Program-made: the position numbers and the translations under genes
Notes under the pieces: model-generated
What the model saw: only the letters and a program-made list of their open reading frames with translations
Told to the model about the DNA's origin: nothing
Database searches by the model: none
From: CAYTQK01 sp964439745
Lineage (GTDB): Bacteria; Desulfobacterota; Desulfobacteria; Desulfobacterales; Desulfosudaceae
Assembly (NCBI GenBank): GCA_964439745.1
Contig: CAYTQK010000088.1
Coordinates: forward strand, 1 to 11,502
Direction of reading: 5' to 3'
Length of the DNA: 11,502 nucleotides
Shown: positions 6,138 to 11,502 of the stretch, piece by piece
Position numbering within the stretch: the first letter of the stretch is position 1
Layout of the letters: each line of letters begins with the position of its first letter

Positions 6138-6235
6138 CAGGGATCATAAAGGGCATCTTACCTCCATGTGACACCATGTATCCCTTCCTGAAAAGATCAG
6201 CCTGCGGCAGCCATACCGCAGGCTGATCTTTTTTT
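6138..6235 (+). ncRNA. Candidate sigma-54-dependent small RNA
   Basis: A perfect sigma-54 promoter and a very strong intrinsic terminator bracket about 98 nt with no credible coding sequence. The predicted RNA could pair AGGGAT (6139-6144) with ATCCCT (6180-6185), enclosing a 35-nt region that shows CTTACCTCC (6157-6165), complementary to a strong Shine-Dalgarno sequence GGAGGTAAG. The 3' end is the long terminator stem plus U-tract, as in many trans-acting sRNAs. Sigma-54-driven sRNAs beside or under an EBP are known elsewhere (Qrr RNAs with LuxO; GlmY with its EBP). I do not recognise this RNA. Alternatively the promoter may produce only a terminated leader for the 6338 gene. Confidence 0.6.
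6191..6235 (+). terminator. Strong intrinsic terminator
   Basis: A perfect 17-bp stem is formed by AAAAGATCAGCCTGCGG (6191-6207) and CCGCAGGCTGATCTTTT (6216-6232) with an 8-nt loop, followed by further T to 6235. It would end both the EBP transcript and the candidate sRNA. Confidence 0.93.
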
Positions 6236-6278
6236 GATGCCGGGCACAGCAAACCGGTACCGGACGAAAAATTTACTG

Positions 6279-6307
6279 TTGATTTTCATACCCGTCTTGT
6301 TTATATT
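6279..6307 (+). promoter_or_regulatory. Sigma-70 promoter of the repressor-umu operon
   Basis: TTGATT (6279-6284), a 17-bp spacer and TATATT (6302-6307) make a good housekeeping promoter 31 bp before the start codon at 6338. The -10 box lies inside the palindrome at 6297-6316, as expected for a repressed promoter. Confidence 0.75.
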
Positions 6308-6316
6308 TATAAACAA
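6297..6316. promoter_or_regulatory. Palindromic operator over the -10 box
   Basis: TTGTTTATA (6297-6305), TT, TATAAACAA (6308-6316) is a perfect 20-bp dyad. It is AT-rich in an otherwise GC-rich region and covers the -10 element. Its place directly before a CI/LexA-like gene points to autoregulation by that protein. It does not resemble the CTGT-N8-ACAG LexA box. Confidence 0.75.
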
Positions 6317-6337
6317 ATTTCACACCAGGAAGGATCC

Positions 6338-6982
6338 ATGACCGCCGTTGCCTTTGCACCGTTTTATGAGAAAGTCACCCGCCACCTGGGCATCCGCTCC
6401 CAGTCCGACCTGGCCGAACGCCTGGGCATTCACCGGTCCGCCGTCACCCAGGCCAAGCGGCACGACACCGTGCCGGACGCCTGGATTCTGCGGCTGGCCG
6501 AACAATACCGGATCGACCCGCGCTGGCTGAAACAGGCCGGCGGCGGCGCGGCACCCCCGCCCCTGCCCCCGGCGTTCACCAGCGTGCCCCGGGTCCGGGC
6601 CCGGCTGCACGCCGGCGGCGGCTCCTTTGAGGTCAGCCGGCAGGTGGCCAGCCGCCACGCCTTTGAGGCCGGCTGGCTGCGCCGCCGCGGCAACCCGGAC
6701 AAGATGGTCCTGATGGATGTCATCGGCGACAGCATGTCGCCGGTCATCGAGGAGGGCGACACCGTGCTGATCGACCAGTCCCAGACCGAAATCTACGCCG
6801 GCCGCATTTACGCCGTGGGCATCGACGACACGGTGGTGGTCAAGCGGGTGGAAAAACAGCCCCGCCGACTGGTGTTGCGCAGCGCCAACCAGGCCTATGC
6901 CCCGCTGTTCCTGGATCCGGACGAAGCCCGAACCACCCGGATCATCGGGCGGGTGATCTGGATCTGCCGGGAACTGCCATGA
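6338..6982 (+). CDS. CI/LexA-like repressor with S24 self-cleaving peptidase domain
   Basis: This 214-aa two-domain repressor begins with a CI-type helix-turn-helix (about 8-65; SQSDLAERLGIHRSAVTQAKR, typical of phage CI-like repressors). A Pro/Ala-rich hinge (about 68-82) leads to a LexA/UmuD-like S24 domain. A likely self-cleavage site is the Ala92-Gly93 bond in RARLHAGGGS. The catalytic Ser132 (GDSMSPVIEEGD) and Lys169 (VVVKRVE) are both present, so RecA-stimulated autocleavage after DNA damage is expected by family analogy. AGGAAGGA precedes the ATG. The stop overlaps the next start (ATGA), so it is translationally coupled to the UmuD-like gene. It probably represses this operon through 6297-6316. 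The GC-rich codon use is shared with the two following genes. Confidence 0.92.
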   Translation: MTAVAFAPFYEKVTRHLGIRSQSDLAERLGIHRSAVTQAKRHDTVPDAWILRLAEQYRIDPRWLKQAGGGAAPPPLPPAFTSVPRVRARLHAGGGSFEVSRQVASRHAFEAGWLRRRGNPDKMVLMDVIGDSMSPVIEEGDTVLIDQSQTEIYAGRIYAVGIDDTVVVKRVEKQPRRLVLRSANQAYAPLFLDPDEARTTRIIGRVIWICRELP

Positions 6983-7395
6983 CCGATCAGAATTCCGACC
7001 AGGGCCGGGAAGCAGGGGCCGTCTTTACCGGTTTTCCTTCCCCGGCCGATGATTTTGCCGAAGACCGGCTGGACCTGAACCGGCTGGTCATCCGCCACCC
7101 CCAGGCCACCTTTTTCATGCGGGCGGCCGGCGACGCCCTGCGGGAAGCGGGCGTCCGCGCCGGGGACATCCTGGTGGTGGACCGGTCGCTGCGGGTGGTC
7201 GAGGGCTGCCTGGTGGTGGCCGCGGCCCGGGGCGAACTGGTCGTCCGGCGGGTGCGCCGCCGGCAGGGCCGTCTTTGCCTGGTGTCGGCCGAGGAGCGGC
7301 TGGCACCCCTGGATTGTGACTCTGAAAACGCCGTGATCATCTGGGGAGTCGTCACCCATGCCCTGCACGACCTGCGGGTTCCCGGCAGCGCCTGA
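6979..7395 (+). CDS. umuD: UmuD-like protein lacking the catalytic Ser-Lys dyad
   Basis: UmuD is normally the self-processing partner that turns UmuC into DNA polymerase V. This 138-aa protein aligns by eye with UmuD throughout: TGFPSPADDFAEDRLDLNRLVIRHP (cleavage-site region, residues 17-41), ATFFMRAAGD, GDILVVDRSL, GELVVRRVRR and a C-terminal IWGVVTHAL. The motif that should read GDSM reads GDAL, putting Ala53 in place of the nucleophile. The base-accepting Lys position (normally VKK) is Arg90/Arg91. The cleavage dipeptide region is kept (Thr17-Gly18; Cys-Gly in E. coli). Autocleavage therefore seems impossible, leaving a structural UmuD that is uncleaved or cut in trans. It overlaps the repressor by 4 bp and umuC by 38 bp, with no frameshift sign. 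Confidence 0.9.
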   Translation: MTDQNSDQGREAGAVFTGFPSPADDFAEDRLDLNRLVIRHPQATFFMRAAGDALREAGVRAGDILVVDRSLRVVEGCLVVAAARGELVVRRVRRRQGRLCLVSAEERLAPLDCDSENAVIIWGVVTHALHDLRVPGSA

Positions 7396-8749
7396 CGCCG
7401 GCGGCCGCGGCCGCCGGACAAAACTGGTGGCGCTGGTGGACTGCAACAATTTCTATGTTTCCTGCGAACGGGTCTTCCAGCCGGACCTGGAAGGCCGGCC
7501 GGTGGTGGTATTGTCCAACAACGACGGCTGCGTGGTGGCCCGCTCCAACGAGGCCAAGGCCCTGGGCATTCCCATGGGCGCCCCGGCCTTCCAGTTCCGG
7601 GATCTTTTCCGGCGCCACGACGTGCGGGTTTTCTCCTCCAACTACGCCCTGTACGCCGACATGACCGGCCGGGTCATGTCGATCCTGGCCGGGCTGACCC
7701 CGGACCTGGAGATCTATTCCCAGGACGAAGCCTTTCTTTACCTGGCTGCCGGCCCGGACCGGGACCCGGCCGCCGCGGCCCGGAAGATCAAAGAGCGGGT
7801 TTTCCGCTGGACCGGCATCCCGGTCTCCATCGGCCTGGCCCCCACCAAGACCCTGGCCAAGGCGGCCAGCCGTATCGCCAAAAAAGAGCCGGCCCGCGGC
7901 GGCGTTTTTCTCATCAATGAAGAGGCCGTCCGCCGGCGGGTGCTGGCCGACCTGGGGGTGGAAAACATCTGGGGCATCGGCCGGCAGTACACCCGGCTGC
8001 TGCATGGCCACGGCATCTGCACCGCCGCGGAACTGCTGCGGATGCCGGATGCCTGGGTGCAGAAAAAGATGACCCGCAAGGGCCTGCAAACCGTCACGGA
8101 ACTGCGCGGCCGGCCCTGCCTGGAAGTGGAAGCCGCCCCGCCCCCGGCCAAAAGCATCGTCCGCTCGCGCTCTTTCGGCCGGCCGGTCTGCGATCCCGAC
8201 GAGCTGGGCCAGGCCCTGGCCGTGCACCTGCACCGGGCCGGCGAAAAACTGCGCCGGGCCGGCCAGGTGGCCCATTGCCTGCACGTCTTCCTCCAGACCA
8301 ACCGTTTCCGGGCAGAACCCCAGTACGAAGCCTGGGACCTGGCCTGCCTCTGCCCGCCCACCAACGATACCGCCGTCCTGCTGCGGGCGGCCCTGCCCCG
8401 GCTGCGCCGGATCTACCGCCCCGGCTACAACTACAAGAAAACCGGGGTGATGCTGTCCGGGCTGGACGCGGCCCACGGCCGCCAGACCTGCTTTCCGGAA
8501 CTGGACGAGGGTCACGGCGACGAACGGCTGATGCGGGTGATGGACCGGGTCAATCTTCGCTACGGCCGGGACAGCCTCTATTTCGCCGCCTGCGGCCGGG
8601 AGCGGCCCTGGGAAATGCGGCGGGCTCACGTCTCCCCGGCCTTTACCTCGTGCTGGCGCGAGCTGCCGATGGCCCGAACAGAAGATCAGGAGGCCGGCGG
8701 TTCGGCAAAATCCAGGACGGCCTCAAGCGTGCCGTTTAATTCCAGGTGA
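7358..8749 (+). CDS. umuC: Y-family DNA polymerase V catalytic subunit
   Basis: UmuC carries out error-prone translesion synthesis with processed UmuD and RecA. The 463-aa frame is collinear with E. coli UmuC (422 aa): LVDCNNFYVSCERVF (Asp28), RPVVVLSNNDGCVVARSNEAKALG, FSSNYALYADM, IYSQDEAF (Asp123-Glu124), SIGLAPTKTLAKAASRIAKK, VENIWGIGRQ, IVRSRSFG and YNYKKTGVML. The fingers, palm, thumb and little-finger order is complete. The start at 7358 has GGGGAG about 10 nt upstream and adds some 20 residues before the conserved core. The usual clamp-binding QLNLF is poorly kept (RQTCFPEL). The last 25 or so residues (RTEDQEAGGSAKSRTASS...) are low-complexity and lie over a possible antisense ORF. 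It is the last gene of a coupled three-gene operon. Confidence 0.96.
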   Translation: MPCTTCGFPAAPDAGGRGRRTKLVALVDCNNFYVSCERVFQPDLEGRPVVVLSNNDGCVVARSNEAKALGIPMGAPAFQFRDLFRRHDVRVFSSNYALYADMTGRVMSILAGLTPDLEIYSQDEAFLYLAAGPDRDPAAAARKIKERVFRWTGIPVSIGLAPTKTLAKAASRIAKKEPARGGVFLINEEAVRRRVLADLGVENIWGIGRQYTRLLHGHGICTAAELLRMPDAWVQKKMTRKGLQTVTELRGRPCLEVEAAPPPAKSIVRSRSFGRPVCDPDELGQALAVHLHRAGEKLRRAGQVAHCLHVFLQTNRFRAEPQYEAWDLACLCPPTNDTAVLLRAALPRLRRIYRPGYNYKKTGVMLSGLDAAHGRQTCFPELDEGHGDERLMRVMDRVNLRYGRDSLYFAACGRERPWEMRRAHVSPAFTSCWRELPMARTEDQEAGGSAKSRTASSVPFNSR

Positions 8750-8862
8750 CCGTACAAACCCTCCTGGTTTATTCCCAGGCAGATCCGCGTGGCCACAACC
8801 GCCGCGACGGCAACAAAGCAGCAGATGACTATCGTCCGGATAACTATTCTGACCCGGTGCAT
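8686..8862 (-). CDS. Possible small single-pass membrane protein
   Basis: A 58-aa frame starts at ATG 8862 and ends at TGA 8686-8688. Residues about 4-29 form a hydrophobic segment (IVICCFVAVAAVVATRICLGI) after a basic N-terminus (HRVRIVIR). A polar, acidic tail follows (NQEGLYGHLELNGTLEAV). GAGGA stands 3-5 nt before the ATG, close but usable. Positive residues before the membrane stretch and a balanced tail argue for a real protein, probably anchored with its C-terminus outside the cytoplasm. Its last 64 bp are antisense to the unconserved end of umuC. I know no homolog. Confidence 0.45.
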   Translation of the reverse strand: MHRVRIVIRTIVICCFVAVAAVVATRICLGINQEGLYGHLELNGTLEAVLDFAEPPAS

Positions 8863-9010
8863 GGTTCCTCTGGCGCCTAAGCGTACTCGAAAAACAACCC
8901 TTTTGACCGATACCTTGCCCTACCCCGGATATTTCAAAAAAACACCCGGTAAAGCCAAACCCTGTGTGCCGCGTAACACGCGATTTGAAAAAACCGTTGA
9001 TCTTTTGCCG

Positions 9011-9030
9011 AAATTATGAATTCATAATTT
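9011..9030. promoter_or_regulatory. Perfect 20-bp AT-rich palindrome before the patatin gene
   Basis: AAATTATGAA (9011-9020) and TTCATAATTT (9021-9030) are exact reverse complements with no spacer. It lies 41 bp before the start codon at 9071 in the only AT-rich patch of a GC-rich area, between this gene and the divergent small ORF. It may be an operator overlapping the patatin promoter. No -35/-10 pair was convincing: TTGATC 8997-9002 with CATAAT 9023-9028 is too widely spaced. Confidence 0.45.
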
Positions 9031-9070
9031 ATCAAATATTCCAACCACAGGCATTCCAAGGGCAGGTGTC

Positions 9071-10000
9071 ATGGCTGAAAACCGGAAAGAAACAGTTTCT
9101 TTGGTGCTGGGCAGCGGCGGTGCCCGGGGACTGGCCCACATCGGCGTAATTCACTGGCTGGAAGAACACGGCTACGACATTCGTTCAATTTCCGGCTGCT
9201 CCATGGGCGCCCTGGTGGGCGGCATCTACGCGGCCGGCAAGCTGGATGAATACGAGTCCTGGGTCCGGGCCGTCACCCGCAAAGACATCGTCACCCTGAT
9301 CGACCTGGCCTGGGGCGGCGGCGGCCTGGTCAAGGGGGACCGTATCATTCACACCCTGGTCGACCTGGTGGGCGAGATCACCATCGAAGACCTGCCCATT
9401 CCCTACACGGCGGTGGCCGTGGACCTGAAGCACGAAAAAGAAGTGTGGCTCCAGTCCGGCCCCTTGTTTGACGCCATTCGGGCATCCATCTCCCTGCCCC
9501 TGTTTTTCACACCCTCCCAGATCAATGACATGACCCTGGTGGACGGCGGCGTGCTCAATCCCGTGCCCATTGCGCCCACCTTTGGAGACAATACCGACGT
9601 AACCATTGCCGTCAACCTGGAAGGGCCGGTAAAAAAAGACATGAAGCCGCCGGCCTCCCTGCCGGAACCACAGGAACAGTCCGCCTTTGCCGAAACCATC
9701 AGCCGGTTTATCAAGAAATTTCAGAAAGACGATAGCCGCGAACCAAGGTCCACACAAGAGGAGTGGGGCGCCTACGACATTGTCAACCTGGCCTTTGACG
9801 CCATGCAGGGCACCATTGCCCGCCTCAAGCTGGCCGCCTACCCGCCCTCCTGCGTGGTTGAGATCCCCCGGAACGCCTGCGGCCTGCTGGAATTTGACCG
9901 GGCCGCCGAAATGATCAACCTGGGATACCAGGCCGCCGAAGACCAGCCCGCCAGCCTGTCGGCCGAAGCCGACTCCGAAGACGCCACCGAAGAACCGTAA
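9071..10000 (+). CDS. Patatin-like phospholipase (RssA/YlbK type)
   Basis: This 309-aa patatin-fold serine hydrolase is probably a cytoplasmic or membrane-associated lipid acyl hydrolase. The oxyanion-hole motif is GSGGARGLAHIGV (14-26). The nucleophile elbow is GCSMG with Ser44, and the catalytic aspartate is Asp158 in DGG (LVDGGVLNPVPI), giving a complete Ser-Asp dyad. There is no signal peptide or membrane segment. Length and motif order match small bacterial patatins such as RssA. The C-terminal part (about 190-309) is charged and less conserved, ending in an acidic tail. AGG lies about 5 nt before ATG 9071. It appears monocistronic; no terminator was found between its stop and the scaffold gap. 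Its substrate is unknown. Confidence 0.92.
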   Translation: MAENRKETVSLVLGSGGARGLAHIGVIHWLEEHGYDIRSISGCSMGALVGGIYAAGKLDEYESWVRAVTRKDIVTLIDLAWGGGGLVKGDRIIHTLVDLVGEITIEDLPIPYTAVAVDLKHEKEVWLQSGPLFDAIRASISLPLFFTPSQINDMTLVDGGVLNPVPIAPTFGDNTDVTIAVNLEGPVKKDMKPPASLPEPQEQSAFAETISRFIKKFQKDDSREPRSTQEEWGAYDIVNLAFDAMQGTIARLKLAAYPPSCVVEIPRNACGLLEFDRAAEMINLGYQAAEDQPASLSAEADSEDATEEP

Positions 10001-10065
10001 GAAACCCGCCCCCCGGCCGGTCCCCGTTCCTTCCGCTTCCCCGACCCCTCCGGACAATCACGCCC

Positions 10066-10075
10066 NNNNNNNNNN
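10066..10075. other. Scaffold gap (10 N)
   Basis: Ten N interrupt the non-coding interval 10001-10249. A short run of N usually stands for a gap of unknown length, so genes may be missing here. Similar GC-rich words (GGCCGG followed by TCCCCGTTCC or TTCCCGTTCC) occur on both sides, at 10015-10030 and 10112-10127. They may have hindered assembly. Confidence 0.95.
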
Positions 10076-10214
10076 CCAGTAAATGTACCCCCTGTGGCCG
10101 GTTGATTCCCGGGCCGGTTCCCGTTCCGTTCGGTGGGCGGACACCCATGGAAAATAATGGCCGGCGGTTGGTTCTTGGGGGGGAATGTTTCCCGGCCCTC
10201 AGTGCATTTTCTAC

Positions 10215-10243
10215 TTGACGATATGTACCAAAAATGATACAAA
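10215..10243 (+). promoter_or_regulatory. Promoter and operator of the toxin-antitoxin-like pair
   Basis: TTGACG (10215-10220), a 17-bp spacer and TACAAA (10238-10243) form a sigma-70-type promoter. Between and over the boxes is the dyad TGTACCA (10224-10230), AAAA, TGATACA (10235-10241), matching at 6 of 7 positions. The predicted start is at about 10250, the first base of the ATG, so the transcript may be leaderless. The dyad is a natural operator for the XRE protein encoded second in the operon. Confidence 0.6.
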
Positions 10244-10249
10244 TCCTTC

Positions 10250-10813
10250 ATGAATATGTTTTCAAAAAAAGAGATTACCAAAGCTACCGATGTCCTGGCC
10301 CAAACGCTACGCGAAAAAAACATCCGCCAGAACATTTACCTGATCCTTATCGGAGCGGCCTCCTTAATTATAAAATATGATCTGAAACGGGCCACTCACG
10401 ATATTGACATCATGGATACCGGCCTTCCCCGGAACAGGATCGGCGGGCTGGGCGCCTTGTTGAGCCGGCTCGGCTATCATGTGGTTTCCGATGCACTCGT
10501 CAATCTGCATCCCGATTATCTTGATCGGGTGGAGCCGATAACCCGGAAGAACAATATCATTGTATTAAGTCTAAGCGCTTACGACCTGGCCATCAGCAAA
10601 ATCAGCCGGGGATTGCAAAGAGACATTGACGACCTGATGTCATCCCATGTACTGGCCGGCGTTCAGATAAAAGAGCTTGAACGCCTGTACACGGAAGCAG
10701 CGTCCTACTGGATCGGCAACCCTGTGACATTCAGGTCGAACTGGGATATGTTTAGGGATGAATACAAAAAACGCCAAGACCAGATACCTGGCCAGACTGA
10801 CTCACCTGGTTAA
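10250..10813 (+). CDS. Nucleotidyltransferase-fold protein, DUF6036/AbiEii-like (possible toxin)
   Basis: This 187-aa protein has the start of a minimal nucleotidyltransferase fold: LIGAASLIIKYDLKRATHDIDIM (33-55), matching G-x-x-(S/A) followed by R-x-T-x-D-I-D with metal-binding Asp51 and Asp53. A later stretch, SAYDLAISKISRGLQRDIDDL, resembles the helix that follows the active site in AbiEii/DUF6036 proteins. It is cytoplasmic, with no signal peptide. No Shine-Dalgarno precedes the ATG, consistent with a leaderless transcript. The next gene overlaps its 3' end by 56 bp and encodes an XRE protein, so a toxin-antitoxin pair is the best reading. The AT-richer composition than the umu and patatin genes suggests horizontal transfer. 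Confidence 0.8.
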   Translation: MNMFSKKEITKATDVLAQTLREKNIRQNIYLILIGAASLIIKYDLKRATHDIDIMDTGLPRNRIGGLGALLSRLGYHVVSDALVNLHPDYLDRVEPITRKNNIIVLSLSAYDLAISKISRGLQRDIDDLMSSHVLAGVQIKELERLYTEAASYWIGNPVTFRSNWDMFRDEYKKRQDQIPGQTDSPG

Positions 10814-11354
10814 GAGCCATGATGAAAATCGCCGGGAACGGTTTGTGCCTTTTCTGATTCTGCTGCAAGCAGACAGACAAAACCCGCGGTTTCAAGAGTC
10901 CCTGGCTATTGCCCGTTACTTTCTCGACAACGCCTTTCCAGTCACGCCGGAAGATATCAGCTTTTACAATCTGATCGCGAAAGTTCTGGCGCCGGAATCA
11001 CCGCCCGATTATTTTAAATACGCAGCCAGGACGCCTTACCCGCTGGCTGATTACCTCAAGGTCATCTATGACCTGCGTCCGAAAAGGCCTGACCCTGACG
11101 CGCCCGCCATTAAACAGACCGTCATCTCCCAGCTCCAGACCATAATGAAACAGCAGAAAATCACCAAGACCATTCTGGCCCAAAAAATGAACACCAGCCG
11201 GGCGTCACTGGACCGTCTGCTCGACCCGGACAAGTCGGTCACCCTGCAGACACTGCAAAAAGCCGCCCGCGCCCTGGACCGGGATATCAGCCTGCGCTTT
11301 GTCGCCCCTGGCCGCGATAATGCTGAGGATCCCGCCGACGACAGGCATCAGTAA
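10758..11354 (+). CDS. XRE-type HTH protein (possible antitoxin or autoregulator)
   Basis: This 198-aa protein has an XRE/Cro-like helix-turn-helix near the C-terminus (about 123-175; KQQKITKTILAQKMNTSRASLDRLLDPDKSVTLQTLQKAARAL), a form common in antitoxins of HigA-like pairs. The N-terminal 115 residues (LARLTHLVKSHDENRRERF, YFLDNAFPVTPEDISFYNLIAKVL) are not recognised and may contact the partner. The ATG at 10758 gives a 56-bp overlap with the upstream gene; no good alternative in-frame start occurs after that gene ends, so coupling is likely. It probably binds the dyad at 10224-10241. The antitoxin-like gene comes second, the reverse of most type II modules. Confidence 0.75.
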   Translation: MNTKNAKTRYLARLTHLVKSHDENRRERFVPFLILLQADRQNPRFQESLAIARYFLDNAFPVTPEDISFYNLIAKVLAPESPPDYFKYAARTPYPLADYLKVIYDLRPKRPDPDAPAIKQTVISQLQTIMKQQKITKTILAQKMNTSRASLDRLLDPDKSVTLQTLQKAARALDRDISLRFVAPGRDNAEDPADDRHQ

Positions 11355-11395
11355 CCTCCATCATCCGGGGCGCCCTCGCCCCCCCGCTACTTCCC

Positions 11396-11502
11396 TTACC
11401 GGGCCGCGTCGATGGTCTGCCGCACCCGCTCCATGAGTTCCGCCCGGTTCTCCTTGCTGTACCCCTCCAGGGAAACCGGCTCGTGCAGGACCAGCTCGAT
11501 GG
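11396..11502 (-). CDS. 3' end of a minus-strand gene, probably a lysophospholipid acyltransferase (partial)
   Basis: A minus-strand frame enters from the right edge and stops at TAA (11396-11398), leaving 34 residues: IELVLHEPVSLEGYSKENR then AELMERVRQTIDAAR. The pattern of a beta strand, a P-(x)-GY-x-x-(D/E)-N-R turn and a closing ELM-x-x-V-x-x-x-I helix resembles the C-terminus of PlsC-type 1-acylglycerol-3-phosphate acyltransferases. The catalytic HX4D region lies outside the window, so this is tentative. It converges with the XRE gene across 41 bp with no clear terminator. Confidence 0.55.
   Translation of the reverse strand, partial: IELVLHEPVSLEGYSKENRAELMERVRQTIDAAR

Noticed and set aside
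6176..6226. A 16-aa frame (ATG 6176, TGA 6224) inside the candidate sRNA
   Set aside because: It has no ribosome-binding site, runs into the terminator stem, and its peptide shows no distinctive feature. It is kept only as a possibility to check by ribosome profiling.
6297..6316. An E. coli-type LexA box in the umu operator
   Set aside because: The dyad lacks CTGT-N8-ACAG and is better explained as the site of the adjacent CI-like repressor.
7352..8629. A 425-codon minus-strand open frame opposite umuC
   Set aside because: It is low-complexity Gly/Pro/Ala/Gln-rich translation typical of antisense frames in GC-rich genes, and umuC is clearly the coding frame.
9005..9013. TTGCCGAAA, identical to part of the palindrome at 298-338
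   Set aside because: Only nine bases match and no second arm follows; the local symmetry belongs to a different palindrome (9011-9030).

Overview
The window reads as a chromosomal scaffold segment from a moderately GC-rich sulfate-reducing bacterium of the Desulfobacterota type. The main evidence is a dissimilatory adenylylsulfate (APS) reductase operon, aprB-aprA, next to a PAS-type sigma-54 enhancer-binding protein (EBP). A run of ten N at 10066-10075 marks a scaffold join. No rRNA, tRNA, CRISPR array, insertion sequence or complete prophage is visible.

Layout. Positions 1-135 hold the 3' end of a plus-strand gene, followed by a nested terminator hairpin (195-254) and a perfect 19-bp-arm palindrome (298-338). 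A YkgJ-type cysteine-cluster gene (422-1225) converges on two small minus-strand genes (1230-1499, zinc ribbon; 1530-1769, unknown). These two lie downstream of aprA (1928-3877) and aprB (3929-4372), also on the minus strand. The 295-bp space between aprB and the divergent EBP gene (4668-6071) carries a sigma-54 promoter facing aprB (4461-4476), a sigma-70-like promoter facing the EBP (4584-4613), and a second copy of the palindrome (4611-4653). Just after the EBP is a full-consensus sigma-54 promoter (6112-6127), about 100 nt ahead of a very strong intrinsic terminator (6191-6235), with no gene between them. This looks like a sigma-54-dependent small RNA.

A GC-rich three-gene operon follows: a CI/LexA-like S24 repressor (6338-6982) with its own promoter and palindromic operator, a UmuD-like protein whose catalytic Ser and Lys are both replaced (6979-7395), and UmuC (7358-8749). 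A 58-aa membrane ORF may lie antisense to the end of umuC (8686-8862). Next come a patatin-like phospholipase (9071-10000), the scaffold gap, and a toxin-antitoxin-like pair (10250-11354: nucleotidyltransferase-fold protein plus XRE protein) with an apparently leaderless promoter. The window ends in the 3' end of a minus-strand gene, probably an acyltransferase.

How the parts may work together. The EBP, aprBA and the sRNA appear to form one regulatory module. The EBP has a cysteine-rich PAS sensor. It would bind the palindrome that overlaps its own transcription start and lies about 180 bp upstream of the aprB sigma-54 start. From there it could restrain its own gene while activating aprBA, and possibly also a small RNA carrying an anti-Shine-Dalgarno sequence. 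The related palindrome before the YkgJ gene suggests a second target. The umu operon looks like an SOS-type mutagenesis cassette under a dedicated self-cleaving repressor. All regulatory links are inferred from sequence only.
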